Source: Mageeibacillus sp. UBA3781 (GTDB lineage: Bacteria > Bacillota > Clostridia > Saccharofermentanales > Saccharofermentanaceae). Taken from it: a stretch of DNA of 5,242 nt. Shown in pieces: positions 1 through 4,476 of this stretch (positions within the stretch are counted from its first letter, which is position 1; the number at the start of each line of letters is the position of its first letter). Position numbers and translations under genes: made by a program. A model generated the notes under the pieces. It was not told the origin of the DNA. It did no database searches and worked only from the letters and a program-made list of their open reading frames with translations. The DNA lies in NCBI GenBank assembly GCA_002368805.1, contig DFFH01000091.1, forward strand, positions 1-5,242, in the 5' to 3' direction.

Positions 1-344
1 CCGTCGCGGATCAGTCTTCGGAGATTACAGTAGGATCCGGTATCAACATCGGCTGCGAAAGTCGAAAGCGGTGCGTCCGCGACTTTTACAAAGCCATTCT
101 CCTCGATACGGTTATATTCTTCTGTGTTGAAATCCTCTGCCTGTGACTCATAGGCTTCTGTCGCTTCGTAGCTCTGAGCAGAATTTCCCCCGACTAAAGC
201 ATCAATGTCAATTTCAGCAATTTCCCCGCCGGCATCGTTATGTTCTTTGATCTGTGTCGCTTCCGATCTGTCCTTTTTACCGCACCCCGCTGCTGCCACT
301 ACAAAAGCACCTGCCAGGAGCACTGCCATTATCTTTCTTTTCAT
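1..344 (-). CDS. vWA-domain lipoprotein, YfbK-like (partial, N-terminal 114 residues)
   Basis: The first 114 codons of a gene that runs off the left edge. The start at 344 is supported by GGAGGTGG 7 nt upstream and by a classic lipoprotein signal: MKRK, a hydrophobic stretch, then the lipobox AAAGC with the lipidated cysteine at residue 21. Residues 22 to about 80 are a polar, acidic linker. Near residues 88-113 comes the stretch PLSTFAADVDTGSY followed by NLRRLIRDG. This matches the N-terminal signature that precedes the von Willebrand factor A domain in YfbK-type proteins (typically PLSTFSIDVDTASYSNVRRFL). The vWA domain itself, expected to bind a divalent metal, lies outside the window. 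The frame stays open upstream of 344, but that part lacks a signal sequence and is not the likely start. The cell-surface location is inferred from the lipobox. The biological role of this family in Firmicutes is poorly defined. Confidence 0.88.
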   Translation of the reverse strand, partial: MKRKIMAVLLAGAFVVAAAGCGKKDRSEATQIKEHNDAGGEIAEIDIDALVGGNSAQSYEATEAYESQAEDFNTEEYNRIEENGFVKVADAPLSTFAADVDTGSYCNLRRLIRD

Positions 345-370
345 CGTTGCCACCTCCATACGATAGTCTC

Positions 371-391
371 GTTCTTTATAGTAAAAAGAAC
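371..391 (-). promoter_or_regulatory. Inverted repeat over a possible -10 element of the vWA gene
   Basis: GTTCTTT, 7 nt, then AAAGAAC form a perfect 7-bp inverted repeat 27-47 nt upstream of the vWA lipoprotein start. On the minus strand the centre reads TTACTATAAAG, so a -10-like hexamer (TACTAT or TATAAA) sits inside it. No good -35 is visible at the right distance. It could be a promoter with an overlapping operator, or a small hairpin in the leader. The repeat is seen directly; the function is inferred. Confidence 0.35.
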
Positions 392-393
392 CC

Positions 394-525
394 TTACACA
401 TATACGACGATGGCATTTCCAAATATGTTGCAATGAACAGTAAACTTAACCGCAGCGTTACTTGCAAGGAATTCGTATATCTCACCAAGTACATCTTCAA
501 CTGCATCGTGTGATACTTTCTTCTT
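394..525 (-). other. Coding-like tail after the stop of the preceding lipoprotein gene
   Basis: Directly after the TAA at 526-528 the same frame stays open for 43 codons to a second TAA at 394-396. The conceptual peptide looks protein-like rather than random (for example HDAVEDVLGEIYEFLASNAA, then a hydrophobic end NAIVVYV). There is no ATG, GTG or TTG in frame early enough to start it, and no ribosome binding site. It could be the relic of a longer C-terminus cut by a stop mutation, a read-through extension, or chance. This interval must also hold the promoter of the vWA gene. No clear terminator for the lipoprotein operon is visible in it. Confidence 0.25.
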
Positions 526-1179
526 TTATTTTTCTGGCTTGTATCCGTACCTTCCGGATCCGCCGCCGTATTTCAGGCCGTTTGCGGCTTCTTTTTCGGT
601 AGGCTGGCAATAGATATGCATGAATACGCTGGGGCAGGAATACACTCTGGTAAAGTGTTTCCTGTCCTTATCGAATTTCTGCAGAGCATCATAAGTAAAA
701 CCTAAGATCTCGCCCTGTTCTTCCTGTGTCAGGATCTTGCCCGAATAGAAGTTGATGGTCGCGTTATAGGGCATGATCATTCCTTCTGTATAGGCTTCCT
801 CCGTTTCACTCAGTTTGATCGTCAGATCATACTTCTCGATGAGTTCCGAATAGTCTGTTTTCTCTAAGAATACTTTCAGATATTCATAATCGAATTCATC
901 ACTCATATAGCTCATATCATTTAAGTGCTGGGCGGTATTCAGCGCCTCGACACGATAGGTAAAACCGTATTCCGTGTCCTCCATGACAGTGATCTCCACT
1001 TTCGATCCGTCATCATGCTCGACCGCCGTAAACTCGTCGATCACTTTGCAGGGACCGCACCAGACCTCAGCATAATCCTTTGCCGTCTTATAGCCATAAG
1101 GCGACTCATCTTTTCTTCTATAGCATCCCGCCGTGATGATCATCGCAAGCGAAATTAAAACGCATAGTGCTTTTCGCAT
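526..1179 (-). CDS. Predicted lipoprotein with a WCGPC motif, function unknown
   Basis: A 217-residue secreted lipoprotein. An ATG at 1194 would add five residues (MRNTN), but I prefer 1179: GAGGAA lies 7 nt upstream of it, and the protein then begins MRKALCVLISL, a standard signal sequence. The lipobox ITAGC puts the lipidated cysteine at residue 19. Shortly after, at residues 40-45 from this start, is WCGPCK, identical to a thioredoxin active site. However, only about 20 residues separate it from the lipid anchor, too few for the strand and helix that precede CGPC in thioredoxins, and I see no cis-Pro motif later. The rest is acidic and aromatic-rich (EYGFTYRVEAL, DEFDYEYLKVFLEK). It recalls unnamed clostridial lipoproteins with a DxEYGFxY segment. 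It ends with a Gly/Tyr-rich tail (GGGSGRYGYKPEK). It follows the next lipoprotein gene by 18 nt and is probably cotranscribed with it. Confidence 0.85.
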   Translation of the reverse strand: MRKALCVLISLAMIITAGCYRRKDESPYGYKTAKDYAEVWCGPCKVIDEFTAVEHDDGSKVEITVMEDTEYGFTYRVEALNTAQHLNDMSYMSDEFDYEYLKVFLEKTDYSELIEKYDLTIKLSETEEAYTEGMIMPYNATINFYSGKILTQEEQGEILGFTYDALQKFDKDRKHFTRVYSCPSVFMHIYCQPTEKEAANGLKYGGGSGRYGYKPEK

Positions 1180-1186
1180 ATTAGTG

Positions 1187-1192
1187 TTCCTC
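1187..1192 (-). promoter_or_regulatory. Ribosome binding site that decides the start at 1179
   Basis: On the minus strand GAGGAA lies 7 nt before the ATG at 1179. The alternative ATG at 1194 has only the end of the upstream gene and its tandem stops TAA TAG in front of it, with no Shine-Dalgarno. The binding site would lie within codons 1-3 of the longer version. Confidence 0.6.
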
Positions 1193-1197
1193 ATCTA

Positions 1198-2085
1198 TTA
1201 GCCCGGGAACAGATCCGCTTCGGTAATGCTGCCTTTGAACGGGATATCGTTTCCATCTGTGTCCCTTATGATCAGATGAAGCGGAATTCTGTTGAGTTTG
1301 ACGGTGCAGCACGGACACGGACTTTCCCCGGTATCCTCCAGTTCCTCCGTCCCGACATATTTCTCTTCAGTAAATGTGATTTTGAGAGTATCCGGCGGGA
1401 CCGTCTCGGCCCGGATCCCCTGGCAGTAAGCGTAGGTCCCTCTGGATCCCTGTTTGCCGCTGGAATAAATGATATAGACGTTGTCGTCTTTCTCCAGACT
1501 GTACCATCCTTTTTCCAGTTCCGGTCCGAATTCTCTCTTGACGCCGCATGTGCAGTTTACAGCATAAAAACTCTGCTCCATATATATCGATTCGTCCTGA
1601 GCAGTGTAGATCAGAGTTTCCTCTATTCCGTTTACGTTCAATATATCCCGGACGTTTCCGGTAAACGTATCCCTGAATACCCAGATCTCCGTCGAGTCCT
1701 TGAGTGTCCATACATAAAAGTCGGAGCACTCGAATCTTGTATAAGGGCCCACCTCATTTACAACATCTTTTATCGAATAGCTTTTATCGATCTTCTTGAA
1801 ATCCTTAAGAGTAAGCTCTCGTTTGTTTTCGGTGGTCTCCGTTTCCTCTTCCGTAGTGGTCGTCTCTTCGGTCGTCGCGGAAGTCGTCGCTTCCGTTGTG
1901 GTCGTCAATTTGGTCTCCGTCTCGCTTTCGCTGGTCGCGGGAGCCGTTGTCTGCGTCTCTTCATAGACAGTCGTCGGGAAGAACTTGTCCTCGAAATAGG
2001 AACATCCCCCGAAAAGCACTGCCGCCGAGACGATCACTGCTATACACGCCAGGCACTTTGCCGCATGACTTCTTCTCTTCTTCAT
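1198..2085 (-). CDS. Lipoprotein with Thr/Glu-rich stalk and Cys-rich C-terminal domain
   Basis: A 295-residue secreted lipoprotein. The start at 2085 has GGGAGGG 7 nt upstream. The signal sequence begins MKKRRSHAAK and ends in the lipobox LFGGC, with the lipidated cysteine at 28. Residues 38-88 are an unstructured Thr/Glu/Ser stalk, typical of wall-crossing linkers in Ruminococcus-like bacteria. Residues 91-150 (LTLKDFKKI, SIKDVVNEVG, YVWTLKDSTEIWVF, GNVRDI) resemble the small SmpA/BLIP-like fold found in many clostridial lipoproteins; this is a pattern judgement. Residues 200-285 (VYIIYSSGKQGSRGTYAY, PPDTLKITF, LHLIIRDTDG) loosely recall the PrcB-type beta domain, with less certainty. The mature part has seven further cysteines (120, 178, 180, 221, 257, 259, 260), including NCTCG and PCPCC, which suggests disulfides or metal binding. 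It is the first gene of a probable two-gene operon. Two stops in tandem, TAA TAG, close the gene. Confidence 0.87.
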   Translation of the reverse strand: MKKRRSHAAKCLACIAVIVSAAVLFGGCSYFEDKFFPTTVYEETQTTAPATSESETETKLTTTTEATTSATTEETTTTEEETETTENKRELTLKDFKKIDKSYSIKDVVNEVGPYTRFECSDFYVWTLKDSTEIWVFRDTFTGNVRDILNVNGIEETLIYTAQDESIYMEQSFYAVNCTCGVKREFGPELEKGWYSLEKDDNVYIIYSSGKQGSRGTYAYCQGIRAETVPPDTLKITFTEEKYVGTEELEDTGESPCPCCTVKLNRIPLHLIIRDTDGNDIPFKGSITEADLFPG

Positions 2086-2092
2086 AATCCAA

Positions 2093-2143
2093 CCCTCCCA
2101 AATGACTGCCTACAGTATATATGCATAAAGTCAGATTTTCCAC
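2093..2143 (-). promoter_or_regulatory. Probable promoter and ribosome binding site of the lipoprotein operon
   Basis: On the minus strand a TATACT hexamer (plus-strand 2114-2119) could be a -10 element, with a weak TGGAAA at -35 (2137-2142) after a 17-nt spacer. It is followed by the GGGAGGG ribosome binding site at 2093-2099, 7 nt before the ATG at 2085. The -10 match is 5 of 6 and the -35 is poor, so the promoter is tentative. The ribosome binding site is solid. Confidence 0.4.
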
Positions 2144-2148
2144 ACCTT

Positions 2149-2332
2149 TTAATGAACAAATGCCGGAAGGATTTCCGCGACCGATTGAGCGACCGGAGCA
2201 TCGCGAACGATCTGTCGGAGGATCTCGTCTTCGAAGGCAAGTTTAACGAAGACCACTCCATCAGCCAGGACTTCCTGACCAATATTTTCCGGACATAACG
2301 GCATTCTTTCCGTGAAAATCCAGTTCCGCCAT
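2149..2332 (-). pseudogene. Possible small gene or frameshifted remnant next to the repeat array
   Basis: On the minus strand AAGGAG (2337-2342) sits 4 nt before an ATG at 2332. That frame reads MAELDFHGKNAVMSGKYW and stops after 23 residues. The adjacent frame, open until a TAA at 2149-2151, then looks clearly coding: from an ATG at 2304 it gives 51 residues including LADGVVFVKLAFEDEIL and APVAQSVAEILPAFVH, with codon choice like the neighbouring genes. A single frameshift around the GGAAAATATT run near 2288 would join the two into one protein of about 60 residues. So it is either a decayed gene, a gene starting at 2304 with a poor ribosome binding site, or two short peptides. I do not recognise the family. 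The lipoprotein operon promoter follows directly. Confidence 0.33.
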
Positions 2333-2360
2333 GAATCTCCTTCCGATCGATACATGGTTT

Positions 2361-2655
2361 TATGTCTGGATTCGTGTTTCTCGGTTTTAGACATAGATTT
2401 TTCAGCAGTTTTTATGTCTGTTTCGTCATTTCCTTGATTTAGACATATGTTTATTCCACTTTTTTATGTCTCTAAAAGCACTTTTGAAATACAGACATAC
2501 TTTTCATGTTATTTTTTATGTCTGAATCCACATAATCTGGAATCAGACATACTTTTCGGATTATTCTGTATGTCTGAATCTTCGTTTCTTCATTTCAGAC
2601 ATAAAATGCTCCTTCTTCATTATGTCGGAAAAGCACTTTTCTATTTTCAGACATA
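2361..2655. repeat. Phased inverted-repeat array: six TATGTCT-N21-AGACATA units, 52-bp period
   Basis: TATGTCT begins at 2361, 2413, 2465, 2517, 2569 and 2621 (the last reads TATGTCG). Its reverse complement AGACATA begins at 2389, 2441, 2493, 2545, 2597 and 2649. Every 35-bp unit therefore has the two 7-mers as inverted arms around exactly 21 nt, and units are separated by exactly 17 nt, with no insertion or deletion over 295 bp. The array begins and ends with outer arms. The 21-mers and 17-mers are largely different from one another but T-rich on the plus strand. Neither arm occurs elsewhere in the window. Period 52 is not divisible by three, which excludes a protein repeat; it is close to five DNA helical turns. 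The arms could pair as stems in RNA, or be paired sites for a dimeric protein. No CRISPR-type repeat or cas gene is visible. I know of no named element with this layout. The pattern is certain; the function is unknown. Confidence 0.97.
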
Positions 2656-2665
2656 AAAACGTTTC

Positions 2666-2722
2666 TGAGGTTCCTCACAAATCCCAATACATATCCGAAT
2701 TCTCGGAAATCACAGCATATGC
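2666..2722. repeat. Three short palindromes between the array and the terminator
   Basis: Three inverted repeats lie close together: TGAGG-TT-CCTCA at 2666-2677, TCCGA-ATTC-TCGGA at 2695-2708, and the perfect 8-bp palindrome GCATATGC at 2715-2722. They are out of phase with the 52-bp array and unrelated to its arms. They could be protein sites or small hairpins; each alone is short enough to be chance. Confidence 0.4.
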
Positions 2723-2726
2723 AAAA

Positions 2727-2755
2727 GCACCCTCCCGGGATTCCCGGAAGGGTGC
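2727..2755. terminator. Strong intrinsic terminator, possibly bidirectional, after the BI-1 gene
   Basis: GCACCCT (2727-2733) pairs with AGGGTGC (2749-2755). After one C/A mismatch, CCGGG pairs with CCCGG across an ATT loop, giving a GC-rich stem of 12 pairs plus the mismatch. On the minus strand it is followed by GCTTTTGC-type sequence (four T) and lies 58 nt beyond the BI-1 stop. On the plus strand it is followed by CTGTTTTCTCTT. It should end minus-strand transcripts from the BI-1 gene before the array, and could end a plus-strand transcript leaving the array. Confidence 0.85.
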
Positions 2756-2813
2756 CTGTTTTCTCTTACGAAGGATCGTACTTTCATCTCCCGCTCAGGA
2801 GACGGACCGTACC

Positions 2814-3518
2814 TTAATCTCTCGAATTGGATCCGAGGATGCGGAGGATACGCAGGAACAGGTTGATGATGTCGAGGTAAAGATCGACTGCGCAGTCCAC
2901 AGCGTTATCAAGTGTCTTCGGATACATCTGCGCTTTGCTGTAGTCGTAACCGATGTACAGAGAGAAGATCGCAGCGCCTGCCCATGCGAAGATGTCATGG
3001 CTGGAACGGAAGATCAGAAGTGCGATGAGTTCGGCAACCACAAGGCCGATCAGTGCGCAGAAGAGGATCTTTCCAAGTCCCTGGAAGAATGCCGGAAATG
3101 CACACGACAGGGCGATCATCACGAAGGTAGTGATCGCGGTGATCACGATCGCCTGGAAAACGACCTGGTCCATACCTGCGGAGAGGTATCCGGAAACAGT
3201 AACCGATACCAGAAGTCCCACAGGAACAACAATGAGGTTATATCCGAGGAAGCTGATGGCCGGACTTGTGGATTTATGTGCGATAAATGTACCGGCGATT
3301 GCAAGAACGGCATATCCTATCAAAAGGATGATCAGATTGGTCGAGGATGTAATGACCCAGTTCAACATCTGCTCCCCAAACACTTTACAAATAATTACGT
3401 TCATCAGAAGTCCGTAGAACACCGTTCCGCCAAGCGCAAGATTATAAGCTCTTTCGCTGATGATCTCACCGTTTACGGCATTCATTCGTTCTTCTTTTCT
3501 AGCTGTTGTCCAACTCAT
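2814..3518 (-). CDS. BI-1/YetJ family (TMBIM-like) multi-pass membrane protein
   Basis: A 234-residue integral membrane protein of the Bax inhibitor-1 family. In bacteria (Bacillus YetJ) this family forms a pH-sensitive calcium leak in the cytoplasmic membrane. A short charged N-terminus (MSWTTARKEERMNAVNGEI) is followed by about seven hydrophobic segments: near residues 28-46, 55-80, 87-112, 118-140, 148-170, 176-190 and 209-229. The final part is diagnostic: IGYDYSKAQ (Asp192) and AVDLYLDIINLFLRILRILG (Asp216). These two aspartates have the 24-residue spacing of the YetJ aspartate pair that controls the pore. The length is normal and the gene looks intact. The start is fixed by AGGAGG 6 nt upstream. 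It lies 40 nt after larE, has its own extended -10 promoter, and ends at a strong terminator. The family assignment is firm; calcium transport here is inferred. Confidence 0.95.
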   Translation of the reverse strand: MSWTTARKEERMNAVNGEIISERAYNLALGGTVFYGLLMNVIICKVFGEQMLNWVITSSTNLIILLIGYAVLAIAGTFIAHKSTSPAISFLGYNLIVVPVGLLVSVTVSGYLSAGMDQVVFQAIVITAITTFVMIALSCAFPAFFQGLGKILFCALIGLVVAELIALLIFRSSHDIFAWAGAAIFSLYIGYDYSKAQMYPKTLDNAVDCAVDLYLDIINLFLRILRILGSNSRD

Positions 3519-3524
3519 AGAATA

Positions 3525-3566
3525 CCTCCTGAAATTTCTTTTTCCCAGATAAAAAACATTATATCA
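3525..3566 (-). promoter_or_regulatory. Extended -10 promoter and ribosome binding site of the BI-1 gene
   Basis: On the minus strand TGATATAAT (3558-3566) is a perfect TATAAT hexamer with the extended TGn element. It overlaps the last codons and the TAA of larE (AGC ATG ATA TAA). No good -35 is present, as is usual for extended -10 promoters. Transcription would start near 3551, giving a leader of about 32 nt with AGGAGG at 3525-3530. Confidence 0.6.
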
Positions 3567-4407
3567 TGCTATTGTCTTTTGCGATACGCTTTTCCGCTTC
3601 GCCGAGCGTCTCATTCATGCTGCCCGTGCGATATCCGGAAAGATCCATCGTCACATAGGCGAAGCCAAGTTCTTTTAGCGTGGCATACACCTTCGTGCGG
3701 ACAGGCTCCGCCGTGAGTTTCCCGATCTCTTCCGGGAGCACTTCGATGCGGGCAATATTCCCGTGGATGCGGACGCGCACCTGACGGAATCCGAGATCCA
3801 GAAGCAGCTGCTCGGCCTGATCGACCATGTGCAGTTTCTCCTCGCTGATCGTCTCGCCATAGACGAAGCGTGATGCGAGACATGCAAACGACGGCTTATC
3901 CCAGGTGGGAAGTCCCATCTCTTTGGAGAGCTCGCGGATCTCCTCTTTCGTCAGCTCCGCATATCGAAGCGGACTCTTGACGCCAAGCTCTGCGACGGCC
4001 ATCAGTCCCGGGCGGTAATCACCGTTATCGTCCATATTCGAGCCTTCCGCGACATGCTCGATACCGTTCTCCTGTGCGACGCAGATGATTTTCGTAAAAA
4101 GCTCGCGCTTACAGATATAACATCTGTTTTTCGGATTCTGGCGGAACCCGTCGATGTCGAGTTCTTCCGACTCGATAACGATCTGGCGGATGCCCTCCTT
4201 CTCACAGAATGCCGTCGCCTCGTCGAGTTCTCTTCCCGGAAAAGAACACGACTTCGCGGTCACGGCGATCGCTCTGTCACCGAGGACGTCTTTTGCGACT
4301 TTCAGAAGGAATGTCGAGTCCACGCCGGACGAAAAAGCGACCGCAAGACTTCCGAGTTCCCGAAGGTAGTTCTGAAGTTTCTGTTTCTTCTCATGCATAA
4401 GATCCAT
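3559..4407 (-). CDS. larE: ATP-dependent sacrificial sulfur transferase LarE
   Basis: A 282-residue PP-loop ATPase. LarE adenylates the carboxylates of pyridinium-3,5-biscarboxylic acid mononucleotide and transfers sulfur to make the bisthiocarboxylate, a step towards the nickel-pincer cofactor of lactate racemase and related enzymes. Visible evidence: the PP-loop AFSSGVDST (residues 24-32), the family motif NPKNRCYICKRELF (91-104), EGSNMDDNGDYRPG (121-134), KSPLRYAELTKEEIREL (144-160), and PSFACLASRF (172-181). In that last motif Cys176 sits at the same number as the cysteine that Lactobacillus LarE gives up as sulfur donor. Only one cysteine is present there, so this is the sacrificial type rather than the three-cysteine iron-sulfur type. 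The length is normal. The start at 4407 has a weak ribosome binding site; an ATG three codons later (4398) is a possible alternative. No larA, larB or larC is visible in the window. It has its own promoter just upstream. Confidence 0.96.
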   Translation of the reverse strand: MDLMHEKKQKLQNYLRELGSLAVAFSSGVDSTFLLKVAKDVLGDRAIAVTAKSCSFPGRELDEATAFCEKEGIRQIVIESEELDIDGFRQNPKNRCYICKRELFTKIICVAQENGIEHVAEGSNMDDNGDYRPGLMAVAELGVKSPLRYAELTKEEIRELSKEMGLPTWDKPSFACLASRFVYGETISEEKLHMVDQAEQLLLDLGFRQVRVRIHGNIARIEVLPEEIGKLTAEPVRTKVYATLKELGFAYVTMDLSGYRTGSMNETLGEAEKRIAKDNSMI

Positions 4408-4423
4408 AAGTTTCTACCATACC

Positions 4424-4453
4424 CTGCACTATCAATTCTCTGCACTATCAATT
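4424..4453 (-). repeat. 14-bp direct repeat in the larE leader
   Basis: CTGCACTATCAATT occurs at 4424-4437 and again, identically, at 4440-4453, a period of 16 bp. On the minus strand the two copies (AATTGATAGTGCAG) lie downstream of the extended -10 element, roughly at +8 to +37, and upstream of the larE start at 4407. They could be tandem operator sites or a recent slippage duplication in the leader. The repeat is certain; regulation is inferred. Confidence 0.85.
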
Positions 4454-4467
4454 ATTTGCCGGAAACA

Positions 4468-4476
4468 ATTATAGCA
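4468..4476 (-). promoter_or_regulatory. Extended -10 promoter of larE
   Basis: On the minus strand TGCTATAAT is a perfect extended -10 element. It overlaps the end of the flippase gene (AGC ATG CTA TAA). The position 17 nt further upstream has no recognisable -35. Transcription would start near 4461, giving a leader of about 54 nt that contains the 14-bp direct repeat. No terminator separates the flippase gene from larE, so read-through is also possible. Confidence 0.6.

Larger units (their letters stand above)
2086..2813. other. 728-base interval without a confident gene
   Basis: From left to right it holds the lipoprotein operon promoter, a small possibly broken minus-strand reading frame, the twelve-site inverted-repeat array, three short palindromes, and the terminator of the BI-1 gene. 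Plus-strand reading frames through it have no ribosome binding sites and no recognisable protein features. The array part is T-rich on the plus strand. Confidence 0.8.

Noticed and set aside
2082..2282. Minus-strand 66-codon frame in the third frame of the interval
   Set aside because: It is Ser/Arg-rich with a shadow-like composition and overlaps the better coding-like frame and the operon promoter.
2291..2297. GGACATA as a thirteenth arm of the array
   Set aside because: One mismatch, and it is 6 bp out of phase with the 52-bp period. It lies in the coding-like stretch and is probably chance.
1276..2298. Long plus-strand reading frame of 340 codons
   Set aside because: It is antisense to the lipoprotein gene, which has a ribosome binding site, signal sequence and lipobox. 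The plus-strand product is Arg/Phe/Ser-rich, has no domain features and lacks a ribosome binding site.
2441..2454. LexA/DinR-like site (AGACATATGTTT)
   Set aside because: It arises from one arm followed by an accidental TGTTT; the other units do not show it and the operator match is incomplete.
2361..2655. Ordinary CRISPR array
   Set aside because: The conserved parts are only 7 bp and alternate in orientation, there are two fixed spacer lengths of 21 and 17 nt, and no cas gene is visible. A distant CRISPR-like role is kept only as a hypothesis.
2447..2656. Plus-strand reading frame inside the array
   Set aside because: The 52-bp period shifts the frame in every unit, so the repeated arms are read in all three frames. 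The peptide is Phe/Leu/Ser-rich because the DNA is T-rich, and no ribosome binding site is present.
2622..3716. Long plus-strand reading frame of 364 codons
   Set aside because: It runs antisense through the BI-1 gene and the end of larE, both well-supported families. Its composition is that of a shadow frame.
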